A stretch of 64,000 nucleotides of DNA, taken from NCBI GenBank assembly GCA_019614645.1, contig JABWDB010000001.1, positions 19,199,501-19,263,500 of the forward strand. The letters run 5' to 3'. Every line of letters starts with the position of its first letter. Position 1 is the first letter of the stretch. A program made the position numbers and the translations under genes. Source of the stretch: Stratiolaelaps scimitus (lineage: Eukaryota; Arthropoda; Arachnida; Mesostigmata; Laelapidae). Shown in pieces: positions 26,201 through 40,100 of the stretch. Under the pieces are notes generated by a model. The model worked only from the letters and a program-made list of their open reading frames with translations. It ran no database searches and was not told the DNA's origin.

Positions 26201-29200
26201 GCCGGGGTGCATGCGATTATCGTTGCTGTCGCCAATGATGACGGTCAACGTGGATGTTCCTGTCAGGCTAGGACTGCCGGAGTCCCGTATCAAGATAGGG
26301 ACGAGGTACTCCTTCTGCACCTCACGATCAAACTGCTCCTTTGAATGTACCACTGCCATACCATCGCCGTTAGCTCCGGTTGGATCGTGCTCTACGCGGA
26401 ACAGCTCCTTGATGTAGTCTGGTGCATTGGGGTCCATGCGGAAGGTGAAAGGCGGCCCGTTGTTCTTCGATCGGTCATCATCATCGGTAGCTAGAATCTC
26501 TTGAACTTTCATGGGGGGTGCCCGTTCTGGGATCACTGGCCGATAGTCGTACTGGAATCTCGGCGGGTTGTCATTGATGTCGGACACAACGACGGTAAGT
26601 GTAGCCGTTGCCGTCCGTGCCGGAGATCCGTCGTCAATGGCCAAAATTTTCACTTGGTGTCGAGGTGTCTCTTCACGATCGAGTGGTCGCTGAATCTTGA
26701 CCACGCCACTACTCGAGATGGTGAACTGTCTCCGCTTATCGGAGCTCCTATCAATCTGATAGCTTACTTTCGATTTTCCACCCTGATCGGCATCGGTCGC
26801 CCTGAACGTGGCCAGACTCGAACCAATGGTCGAGTTTTCGGGCACGGACACCTCGATGTTGGGCTTCTCAAACTCGGGCCGGTTGTCATTAATATCCCTC
26901 AATCTGACGCGAACTTTGGCGTAGTCCAGATGGTACGGATCTGCGCTCTCCCCTCCGTTATCGCTCACTTGTATCGTGACATTGAAGCCGTACCTCTGTT
27001 GAAGGTCTTCGAAGTCCAGGGGCTGAAGTAACAATCAGATGAAACCCAAAGTGAACTAGTATCTCGTCCCCATCGCAAACGGTTGCCATAAAACTATTTG
27101 GAAAAAAACACTATGTCGGTTTTACACAATATTATGATTATTATATAGCCAAGTATATATATATATATATATTTGTATATATAGGTATATATTTACATAT
27201 TCCCTTTGTTTCTGCAGAACCAAATTCATCGTCGTATTTACCTTGGCAATCTTAAGCGAGCCGGTTCCGTCGGAGTTTGTGACCATAGTGAAACGGTCTG
27301 CCCCAAAAGAGCTATCGATAACTTTGTACGAGAATCTGTTTGTCTCGAGCAGGTCTCCGTCGTTGACAGAAACCACCAGGATGGGCGCCTCCGGGATGTT
27401 GTCCGCCTCCGTTTCGTCCACCTCGACGTACCACTCTTTCTTGGTGAACTCCGGGGGCATATCATTAATATCCTTAATCTTGATGGTGGCGGTACCAGTT
27501 CCCTTGAGACCACCACCGTCAACCGCCACTACCTGCAACACGACACAAGTGGACCACGAATAATGTCAATATGTCCTCGTAACACCGTCGAGCTGCTTCT
27601 ACGAGCAACATCTTCCGGTACCGAAAAGCGACAGAATTATAGTCACGTTGCCATCGCCGCAGCTTTGGTCGAGCATTTGTGATGGCATACTCGTGTACTC
27701 AAATATATATATATAGTGATGCGAGAGCTAGTCTGACGTCTCTGCTGCCGCAGATCGCACCGACTCCTTCTGCAGGCAGAGTAACCCAGTCCCAGATCGC
27801 CACAGCCCCTCTACCCTCTCTTCTCCTGATGTGGTGGCCATCCATTGGCCGGCAACAGCATTATCACGCTTCGATCAGCATGTATATGCATAAAAACTAC
27901 TAGCTAACCAACACCTAAATACGATTTGAGTTAATAGATTAACTGATCATGGACACACATCGCCTGCGCCCACTTCGAATAGATTTATACAAATGAAAAC
28001 GGCGACTGCGTCAATCTACGGGCGAGAACGAGCAGGCAGGAGAGTTCTTAAAATCGAGATTCATAGAGTGGATACTCTACAGACTCGGAGCGCAAAGCCA
28101 ATCTGATAGAGATCACAGGAATTGACTCTGTGCCAATAGCTCAATCCGCAGCCACTCTCGTAGAATCGATTAATACCTACTCTGTGGTAATGAATACCAC
28201 GCGATGACAGACTGGCAAATCACCACAGTAGAGGGCCAGATAAGGAGGCTAACCAGGTCGCGTGTTCATGTACGATAGGTATAATGAACCGGGTAAGATG
28301 ACGGAAACATTTGCGGGTCAGTTGCTTTCCCAGGTTCGGCTGCCCACCGGTGCAGACGTTACGGCCCATTCATCAGTATTACTAGTATTATTATCATCAT
28401 CGTACGAACACCACCTTTCCATGTCACCAATATGTGCTACCCACCTTCCTTATGTTTGCTACGCAAACTTCACCGCCGTCACATGTGGACGGTCCAGCAC
28501 GGACTATACCAGCGTGTATTAATTACACTTATCCCCAACAATGCGTCCAGCATAACTTCTGTATGTACCCTTCGACGTACCTTGATGGTGTACTCGGGAT
28601 TCGTTTCCCGGTCTAGACAACAGACCGCTGTTGAGATGACGCCCGTCTCCTCGTCAATGGCGAAAATGAGCTCACCATTCTCGTTCACCTGGTTCTGTTC
28701 GATCGAGTAGGTCAGTTTAGCGTTGGCGCCCTCCATCGGGTCGTCATAGTCCGTTGCCGTCATTGTCATAACGGTCATGCCCGCTGTGCCGTTTTCTGTC
28801 ACATTGCCGGTGTACACAGCCGCCGGGAAGAACGGCGCGTTGTCATTGATATCTGTTGATTGATCGATCGCCAGCAATATCAGAGAATGTTAGCAACCAA
28901 AGAGCTACCAATCAATTAGCAAACATTGTAGTCGTTACCCATCAACTTGTTAACTTAGAACCTATCATGCCGTATTGTCGAAGGGACAAGTTGGCGTATA
29001 GTGTATGGGATGAAGGTCATTGTTGGATAACGTGAGGTAGGTTCCCCCCGCAATTAACAGCATTCATATGGACATATCGATCCAGACAGGTACAACAGCT
29101 CGGAAGCGATACTTCGAGAATAGCCAATATTTGTGTCTAGCAAGGACGATGTCAGATGCGCCCTTCTACATAATCGCATTACTCACCCTTTAGATTAACA

Positions 29201-32200
29201 AGCACGTCAGCGAATCCTACTAAACCATTGCCGCCCTCGTCTTCCGCAAACACAGTAAACCTCCACTGGGAGCGGCCCTGGGGTAGATCTCTGTCCAAGG
29301 GTTTCAGTACGTAAATCTCTCCGGTCGTCTGGTTGATAGCGAACTTATTATTCTCAGCGTCGGTGTTATCCACGCCCTGGCCCGTGAGAAAGTACACAAT
29401 GTCCGACTCGCGGTCGCGATCGCCATCCGTTGCCGTAACCTAAAAAGGCGTTGAGTGCGTTCGGTCAAGCATGAAGACGAACGAGGACACATTAAACGAG
29501 TCGAGAGACAGAGAGAGAGAGAACAAGCGATAACGGCACTAGCCATTTGTCCGCTTGTATGTCTCCGATGTGGTTAGATATTCTGGCTGCTTCTCGAACA
29601 GCCCCACCCCCGAATCAGCTCGGATCTGAAGGTGTGTGAGCATAGGTTTTTCTTGTTGCGAGACTCTGTGAGCTACTTGACTCCAAAACATACTCTGAGC
29701 AAAGTACATTAAATGGGCTCACGGCTCATGGGCTTGTATGCTTGGGTGTGTTTTTCCCGAAGCTTAACTGAATCGGTAAACGGTAATAATTCTATAGCCA
29801 TAACAATGTATATATGCATGTGTCAGCGATGCTGTATATATTCTGCTATATTCTATAATAATCGGTTGCGGCATGCTTAGGTTGTAAATGATTCCCAAGG
29901 ATAAAATGTTCTTTAAAGCTGTAGGAGGGGTGATTATTATACTTGACGTGTATTCAGTAGGTTCTCGTGCTATTTTCGTTACAGCGGCGATTGCAGTCTC
30001 TATATTTACTTACCTTGAATATGAACACTAATTGATCAAAGCACCCGTCAGCCATCTACTGATCTTTGAGGACGTTTAAGTCTCAGCAAATGATTTGGAA
30101 GGATATCATCATAGAATTGTCGCTAACGCCACAAACGAGCATCAGTATCGGTTGCGTAAACGTTGATTTACGTAATCCACAAAAACATAACACAGAACAT
30201 AAGCTTCGATAAAAAAAAAAAAGAAACAAAGACACCAGAAGCAAGCCGCAGTAGATAAACACGAAGGGTTCCATTAATTGATGAACGCACATGATTACCT
30301 TTGCGTCCGTTGGTCATAATCGCCGCCCGGACGGACGACAGAGCCGACTTCGTAGACGGATCAAACCAATAGGAACAACAAATAATAGCTAAACAAAAAA
30401 CCAAACTAAACCAAAAATACCTGAAGGATTTTTTTAGGCAGTCCGTTATGATCTTCCTCAGGGATAGTCGCCTCATACGAGCCCTGCTCAAATTTAGGGG
30501 GCAGATCGTTGATGTCCTTAATCTTAATGTGGACAGACGCATTGTTCTCGGATAATGTGTCGGACGCCGTCAGGGTGAGGTTGTACTGTAAGCGGGAAGG
30601 TAAAAGCAAGCCAACGGGGGCGGACAAACCATGAAACGAAGCATTGCCAGGCCATTCGACTACGAGGATTGTGACCGACTCACCGTCAGAATTTTCTGCG
30701 GAAGATTTCGATCGTTCTCCTCAGTGATCTGTGCCTCATACGTTGGTCGGTCGAAAATCGGCGCGTTGTCGTTAACGTCTTTGACACGAATGAGAACTGT
30801 TGTATGGTTCTCGTTGAGGTTGTCGGAGGCAACCAGCCGAAGCCGATACTGTTGCCGGCGACGATCGATCGACAAACAACAACAATCAACAGCGCGGTGG
30901 CGGTCGACAACGGTGCGCGAAATGGTATGGCCGAATTATCATTTCAACGTTAGTCAATTAGTGAGTTAGTTTGTTGGGCCAAATTGGTAGCAGAATTGAA
31001 TGCGCACAGTGCCATGTCGTCGAGATGGACAAAGGCGGCATTGATGGTACGATGACACGTTGTCGATGAAAGACGCCAAAATAGAGGAAGCCCATCAATC
31101 CCAGAGCAGCGTGCAAACACGTATCAAATGAGCGGTTTAATAAATGGTTCAATTAGTTACGGAAATTTTTCATTGAAATACAGTGACGTTATGGCCACCA
31201 TGATGATGATGGCCATAATGATCGCTGTCTAATGTTATGAAACATGTGTATATTATAATACATTTGCACAAAGAAATAGAATTACGATCGATAGAACTTT
31301 GCCGGTTACCACCAGAGTACACTACTGATCTGCATAGAAAGGCGAACACTGCCTTACGTTGGTAAGTCATATATTTATAGGGTCAGTCATAATTCTAAAA
31401 ACTAATATGTATGTCAGTTAGTCAGATCTCGTTTATGACCTCATACGGCGGCTACGCTTTATGGCGTAGTAAATCCACACACCAGTGTTACGCCGGATGA
31501 TCTATCAACATTATGACGGAAACACTGACCTCTTTCCTTGTCTCATAGTCGAGCGGTCCAGCTACATAGATCGCTCCAGTTTCGTTCTTGACCGCGAATG
31601 CTCCACCGATATTTCCTTGTGTGATTTCGTAGCGAATGCGGGAAGCTGTAAACAGCAACAACAATATATATTATAGATACGAATGAAAAACAAATCTCCA
31701 CGACTGGGTTCGTGCGCGGGTCTTGCGTGGCCTTTCGGTTCCTATTTCGAGTTGGGACTGATTCATATGTTGGATGTTTATAAATTCATGAACTGCGCCT
31801 TATTCTGCCAGCAATATCATCGTTAACGCTGTCACACAATGATAGTAGTATTTTCTTGTGGCTTGTCGTTGTATGAGTATATTGCAAATGCAGTCTTCAA
31901 CACAATATTAGATTATAACCTAAAAGAGAACACCTTCGAATGGCAGCCAGCCTGGTATCAACCGAATCCATTAGAGGCTACCAGCGCAGCCGCATATGAA
32001 CATACTTGGTGGATAATAATTAGACCAACGGCAAGGTCCACAGCATTAACCTAACCAAACCCAACGTGGTGGTCCAGTCCCACCTAGCTCTTCGTGTAAA
32101 CTGCAATCTCATCATAATTAAGCACCCACTATACTATCTAGCTTCGTTTCTACTTCTAGGCCGAAATGAAAAGAAAAGCAGGATTACTTGCAATCGAACG

Positions 32201-32660
32201 AAATACATATATCGTATACAGAGGGAAACTAATACGGAAACGCCGTAAAAAAAGATCAGAACAGACAATAGCGTGTCCATTCGGTCTAGAATGAATAAAG
32301 ATAGTCCTCCTTTGGTCCTGATCCCGCCGTCCCGGCTAGTACCCGCCGAACTTCGTCCGTTTTACCAATCCCCCAACAGCCAAACCCCACACCCACCCAC
32401 CCGCGACACGCAGCCATCGTTTCAGAGTTCGACTTCGCTGCAGCGTCCTCCCCGCGCCATTTTGCACGTACGATGCAACGCGGAGGTAGAGAATCGAGGG
32501 AAATGAGCACCAGTCGCCGTTCTCCGCAATCCCGTGCCGGTGTCGCCTTCCCGTATTTCCTCGGCCCCCTCAACATCTCCACGGTCGATCTACAAGGCGC
32601 TACTTTTCTTTCATGGCAGCTTTCCCTTTCACAAGCGATGGAGGACTCTCTCAGAATCTG

Positions 32661-32691
<31 letters not shown>

Positions 32692-35600
32692 CGCTTATGG
32701 CTGCCACGCGCTGTCGACAGCTATTTTCAGAGTTGGGCTTCCCCTCGAGAGACTCGGCTCGAAGGGCCGGAACGATATGGGAGCACAAGAACGAGGGAGA
32801 GTGGAGGTGATTGAGGAGCAGGGTCGAGTGAGATGCGATTGGGAGAGAAAACAGGAGGGGAATATACGGCTGTTGTGGCTCCAACTGCGTTCGCTTCCTC
32901 GGTGACCGTGCCGTGACCTCACACTCGAGGGGTGTATCCTAGCCCTGCACTGGGCGTCCATCTAAGTCTGCCCTGCGCGCTATCCAGCCCAGCCAGCCAG
33001 CCAGCCCTCGTGACTGCTCCGCTCGAACGGGTGATAAACGATGTGATGGTTGGTTGTCTAGACCAATGTCGCCACGAGTGCGCCACGAGACAACGACGTC
33101 GCCTTGCGGTCGCTCCATTTCACGTTGTCGTTCGGTCTGATTTGCGACGCACAGCGCCCCAGCCCTTGCCTGGGGAATAATGGGACACCGGCGATACTCT
33201 CCTTCGCGCTCTGGCTATCTCTGTCACTTTCTGCCACTATTTCCACACTATCTCGCTGCTTCCCCCATAGCTACTGCTTGCACCATCCCTTTCGAGTCAA
33301 GGTCATCAACTCCACCATCCCTATGGGAACTGCCGGCGACAGCAGCGCAATAATGGTAAGACGCGATTTCAGCAACGCGAGCATAGGCGAGAATGACGGG
33401 AAGCTACAATAGGATCGGGTTCAAAGCTACTTGGTTAATAGAGAGAAAATCGGAGGTGTGTGTGATTGGATAGGAAACTGCGCAATGGCGACAACCCAAT
33501 TTCGCTCTCTCTCTTCCGCTTGTAGGAAGATTGGGTCTTGGTTATCTTGGTGACTACAAAGTACGCCGACGATGGGGGGGGGTCACTGAGGGCCCGAGAC
33601 AAAAGAAAGAATTGTGGAAAAAGAAAGGTGACCCAGAAAACGAGAGAGGTTCCTATTTATATGAGGGTGAAGAGCAGCAGCCTGGCAGCTCCCAACCCTG
33701 CGCGCGCTCTCGCTCTCTCTCTCGTAATCTCACCCAAAACCGCTTTGAGAACCCTGTCGACCTTGTTAGAAGACGAGCAAGATTATTATCACACTGGGTC
33801 AATTTACAGATTTGGCTGCCGAATGTATAATATAAATGGATAGAGGAAAAGCTAGGTCGGTGTTCACCAACCACTGCACGGCCGTCAGTTCAGCTCGAAA
33901 ACGGTCCGGTCTTCTTACACGTTTCTACTCCCACCATTCGCTTCAGCTGTTACTGTGACACGGAACAATGACAGACAGTAACTCGATACAGAGTTCGTAC
34001 ACAGCTGCCCTTCGGACACGATAAGAGCTGAAGGGGCCAGCCGCAAACAAACGTTTAGCTAGGACACACAGAACACGAACAGACAGACAGACATACACAA
34101 GAAAGAAATCAGGTTGTACCAACGGTAGTGACACTTACACTCATCCTTGTCCTTGGCAGTAACGGTGATCACCGTGTGTTGCACATCCTCGTCCTCATTG
34201 ACTTCCGCTTCGTACAGGCCTTGTGAAAAATAGGGCGGATTGTCATTCTTGTCCCCGATGCCGATACGGATGTATTTGGTCACCGCATTTGATGAGGTTC
34301 CACGCATATGCGGTCGGGCTGAGGCGGCGCCATCCTCTGCGCGGACCTGGATGGCATACGCCAGCTTCTCCTCGCGGTCGAATTCAACTTTGGTGTAAAT
34401 GTCGCCAGTCTCACGATCAATCGTAAAGTACTTGTCGCCTTGATCCTTGGACTCTATCGCGTAGTACACCTTGTTGTTAGGGTATGTGCCATCCTTGTCC
34501 ACGGCTTGCACCTGGGTGACCTTCGTGCCGGGCGGCATGCCCTCGAGTACCGTCTCTTGTTCACGCTCGATAAATAGCGGAATCTCATCGTTGACGTCTT
34601 CTAACACGATGTAGACGGTTGCCTCGCTGGCGAGTTGTTGGATGCCGTTGTTTTCAACACGGATTGTCAGATTGTACTGCTGAATCTTTTCATAGTCGAG
34701 AGGATAGTTGACAAAGAGCTCGGCCCATGTGTGGCCGCCATCGTTTCGTTGATTCAGATAGAATGTGTCCTTCTTATTCGTCTGCTCGGTACTACCCTTC
34801 ATCAGCGTGTAGAACACGTCAGGGTTATCGGGGATGCCTGAGCGAGCCTTGATCGAGATCACCTTCGAGCCCACTTCGAGGTTCTCCTTGATGAAGATCG
34901 GCCCATACACCGGCTGATCCCAGATTGGCGGATTGTTAGCGCGGTCAACCACGTCGATCACGACCTCGACGGTGGCTGAATGCTGCGGGGTGCCTTTATC
35001 GGTGGCGATTGCACGTAGGTGGTACGAGTCCCTGTCGAGCGGTTTCTTCAGCTGAATCCACCCGCTCTCGGGATTGATATTGAAGTAGTTCAGATCGGTC
35101 GGGTCGTACGGTGCTGTCAGATTGTAGATAATGACGCCATTGAGGTCTGCATCCTCATCACTGGCGGACACCCTCAGTATCGGATTGCCAATCTGAGTAT
35201 CCTGTTTGACGTTTTCACGGTACTCTTGCCGGTCGAATAGGGGTGGATTATCGTTGACATCGGTAATTTCGACCTTAAATGAGCATACACCCTCGAGTGG
35301 TGGACTGCCACGATCGGTCGCCTTCACCGTAACCGACACAAATCGGCCGTCGTCACCCTCCCGATCGAACACTTTGTTCGTGCGAATCTCGCCGGCCACC
35401 TCGTCAACGCTGAATTTTGTGCCTTTCTGGTTCGGCTGCTGAACCATCGAATAGCGCACCTGGCCGTTGTGGCCCTTATCGTTGTCCTTAGCACGGACGC
35501 GAATCACCGACGTGCCGCTCTGGGCTCCCTCCTCAACTTTTGGCGCATAGCTGCCGCAGTCCTCGAATACGGGCTTGTTGTCGTTTACGTCGGTGATGAA

Positions 35601-37084
35601 CACGACAACCAAAGCGGTTGACGTATGCGGGGTTAGAGCCCCATTTTTACAGCAGGCTCCATCGTCGCGAGCCGTCACGTTCAGCTCGTATTTGTCCCTG
35701 TAAACGATACAGCAATGTCGAAGCAAATGCAGCAACGACAGCAACAACACCAACACAGAAAAGCAGATCAGGTCAGATGACGAAATCTCATTGTACACAG
35801 CACCCAGTACAAGCGAGCTACATGCGTAGGGGGTGGCCGGCACGTGAGCGTGGAGAGATCTCAGGACGAAGGGGAAAAGCCTCTGAAAAATCGAAGCTGT
35901 ACGAGCACTGCTCGTACGAAACAGCATGCAATCGATGTGATGCAGAGAAGCCGAACGGCACCGATCCACCAGTCGCGAACCCGCGGCTTGTGGCTCTGCC
36001 GCGGAGGGTGATACACAAATGGTTTGATCGCGCCGCATGGGATAGTGGGGTATGGGCAACGACAATCCCATGCGAATAACCGGCACGACGACTTGCACGT
36101 TACAACGAAGCGGTTCCATCGCAAATGGACAGTAAATATGCACGGAGACAGCATAAGAGAGAGAGAGAGAGAAAGAGAGAGAAATCACGTGTGAGCGCCT
36201 GTTATATAGCCACTCCTGCTGGCTTGTGGCACACAGTCTCTGAATTTTGACATAAAGCCACTGTTTTCGCGACTGAAATAGCCTAACACAAACATTAACT
36301 ATTACCGGGGCCGGGCGTGGCGGCAGATCGGGAGAAGAATCCATCCAGTCATTTATTATTGGTGTTGTTTAAGCCCGAAGCGACCACAGGCGTTTTGTGG
36401 CATGTGTGTTCGACACCCACCTTGTTTCGTTAGCTTTCATGCTCGGGAAGTGTTCGTGCAAAGTGAAATCTACTGTTGTGACAGACGTCTCAGGAGTATT
36501 GGTTGTATTTGTGGCGATTGTTTCCGCCTCGCGCGATTTTAGTCGAGAATCATGCAAACGGCGTCTATGAACTAGAATCACCAGTCCCTTTTGACGTGCT
36601 GATTTACTGGCGCCAGCTCTACCTCGAAAGAAGTAGGTGATTTAGTTAACAGCAATGAAGTGTTCAGCAGAAATCAAGACATTTCGTATGCGAAATTAAT
36701 CAACAGTGACTCTGAGTTGGTGGTCTACCGACGACTTAGTTAAAATCGCGAATTGTTTAATAAGTCAATTGTCAGCGCTCAGTTTCACTCAGGGCTTTCG
36801 GGTCTCATGCAACAAACTCTTATAAGGTTGTCAACGGTAAGATTAGTCATTCATTCCCTCCTTGCGTTTGGCTCGAATGCCTAACGTGCACTGTTAGATT
36901 TCTTCGAGAAGCCGGACATCTGGTCATCTCAGAATGAAATCGCATGCATACGGACACATGCTGATTGTACTTCATACATATATATATACGTTTGCATGGC
37001 GAACTACAAGGGCACTTCACAATTCCTAGTTATTTAAGATCATATTATATATAACCTGAATAAAGCCGCCTGCTAAAGGGTGTG

Positions 37085-37126
<42 letters not shown>

Positions 37127-40100
37127 AAGTACAATTTGCGTATAGCGCGTATTGTGCGAGTTTACCTGTCAAGGTTTATCTTGCCGCTGTCGATCAGACG
37201 AATAACACCAGTTCGTTCCTCGATTTGGAACATGCCGCTTGTCGTGCCCGAGTTCACGAATCCGAATAGAACATTGTCGCCGTCTTTGTCAGACGCAACC
37301 ACCGTTGTTACGAGGGTGCCTGTTTTTACAGAATAGCAAAAAGAGCACACATATCATAATTAGCCACGCACAACTCACCTCACAATCGTTCAAGTATTCA
37401 TTTTTCGAAGAGGTGCAAGTAATGCTGAGGGTTGGAGTGTTACTCTCTCTCTCTATATATATATATACATATTATATTTGAGATTATTAACTATTGATAT
37501 AATATTTATTAATTAATTATAATATTATAATTAATAAATTAATATTACTGCACGTTAATGGGGAAAATGTTGTCCAACCTTAGTTGTTTATTTTACATAA
37601 CAACTATATTACTTGTAGCCATAATAGGTTCGAAGCCGTTCGTTTTTCCCGGACTGAATCTCCGAATCAAAGACGAGGTCGATATTACGCTATCAGCAAT
37701 TACGACAAATAGAAATGGGCATTCGTTTCGTCAAAAACCATCGCTTTTCTTGGGCAGTAAAGCGACTTACATCCATGTTGACAATCCTAAAATCGATTCT
37801 TTCTGGAAACCAGATGGGGGAGGAAGCGACTGATTGCGTCAACTAGTCTCGGAAGCGGGACATTCTATGGAGACATGTGTAGGCGATGTGTATAACGTGT
37901 AGGCGATGTGTATAACATGTAGGCGATGTGTATAACGTGTAGGCGATGTGGCTGCATCGGTCGTATCATCTATCGGCGGAGGAAGTGTATATATATCTCA
38001 GGTCAGAACGTACGAGATTAAGGGTACACGCGGTGAATACGTCTGCCATTGGCTGATTCATGCACAGGGATACAAAAGCACGATACGGACGGCAAACTCG
38101 CCACCGCCGCCAGTCGACAAGGCGCGGCTAAGTACGGAAGGCTGTAGCAGTCAAGGCTCGATTCGAAGCTCTCTTGGGAGACGCCCAGGCCAATCTTTCC
38201 CAATAGCTTTCCCTTTTCCAGTCTTTTGGCCCTGTCTGGTGCTTAGTGTGGCCACGACGTGCACGGATCTGTGTATCCAGACATACACGCACACTGGAAG
38301 TACGCCGGCCTCCAGATATACAATCAGTGTGCACCTATTGCTGCTGTTGCCGCCGCCATCATCGACGCAGCAGAATAGCACCGTTGAGCACCGTTGGGTG
38401 GTCGTCTTTCCGCCTCTACGCCAATATTTCCACGCAGCTGGCCGTCCTGTTTGAATCCCCGCCCATATCGCCATTACTTTCTATCATTTACCCATACGTC
38501 GTTCGTCCTATTCCTGCCTCTGCTCGTGTTCCAGCTAGACAGGCAAACTGTCAAAGTTGTCAGGAATCCCTGCAGTAGACAGGTATTCCTGCAGTGTTCG
38601 TTAGCAAGCTTCTTCAATGCAAGCTTCTGCTGTCACAGTGCGGTCAGAGAGTTGTATTGTCGATTCACCACTACTCACAGCAATAGGTGTATTGCATAAT
38701 GTTTCTGTTTACTTAAGAAGACATTGATTGATTCGGTAGGGGCCACAATGGATGGCGGTGAGGTTACGTTAGCACAGGATGACGTCGTCATCTTTCTCAT
38801 CAGCATCATCATAATCGCTTCCAAGCCGTTTCATGGCACTAGTCCGATTCGTCCAATCACCGTATAATTCGCCCAATTGCCGACCATTTCCCCCGGAGCA
38901 AACCGTGTCCCAATCGTATACAGCTCTTGGTCGTCCACCTCTCGTTCACATAAAAATAGGTCCAAAGGGTCACCTCATCTCGCGTTCGGCCTCTCTGTTC
39001 GCATCGTCCCATGTGTTTGTTAGGAGTCTGTCCTTCCGTTGTGTGAAGTGATGAGGGTGAGAGAAGAAGTCGGCCAATATGCAGAGAATCGGCGATGCGG
39101 CACAGCAGGTCAAAAGGCCAACACTCAGTAGGTTAGGAATTCTATCCTATTCCCCGGTCACATATGGACTCTTCCTGCCAGAAGGATTCGACCTCCAGCC
39201 GACGAAGTTCACTGCTTTAGGACAAACACGCGCGAACTTGGCTGCACGCCGAGGAACTTAGGCCGGCTTTCGGGAATCGACCTTTTCCCGTTGGCGTCCC
39301 ATGGGACTTGTGATAGGAGAGGGGAGGGAACGAGTACCCCGGTTGGAAGACAAAACACGAAAACGACAGGTCGGGACTGAGCGAGACGATGGTGGCGCCG
39401 AGGTGCCGCTGGGTAACCCACTTGCGTCTCCTGGTACCAGTAGTAGCAGCAGCAGCAGCTTCACCACCACCAACAGCGGAAAGGGCCAGCGGAAAACGAT
39501 TGCAAGTAGAGAGAGCCACGTCTATTCTATTCCACTGTAATATATATATAATATATGTATATATACATGTATATAATACTACACAATGCTACGCAGACGG
39601 TCGTCAGTGACGCTCGTCTACCTGCTTGCGCGGGGTCAAATCGAAGCAACGACAGTCGGGGGAGACGAGACGAAGCGGGGGAACGTGATAGAGAGTAGAC
39701 AATGCGAATACGCTACCCCCTTAGTAGCTGCACTCCTAGGTGTAGTAGTAGTATGGACTACAAGGGGACCTCTATTACGTTGACCCCTTCCCCCCCCCCC
39801 CCCGGCTAATAACAACGTTCAGCGAATACATTCTATGATTTCCCGGGAGGTCACCAGCACGCGCACGGAGTCGGTATACGAGCCAGCTAGAACCGGTAGA
39901 GCCCGTGAAGGCGCGCAGCACGTGACGTCTCCCATTTGGTTTACAGTGCATGAATATTTGTATCCCTTATGCATTAGCAATCGGTAATAGTAAGATACAA
40001 AGCAGCAGTAAGAACATGAGCAACTCGTCATATGTTACGCTGCAGCTGTCAGTATGTGGGTATTACTTGTGGTTCTGGACTTATACAGGTAGAGTCAAGA

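Noticed and set aside
35698..36344. N-terminal extension of the E5 open frame
   Set aside because: No cadherin similarity upstream of the acceptor at 35698, and E4 joins in frame exactly at that acceptor.
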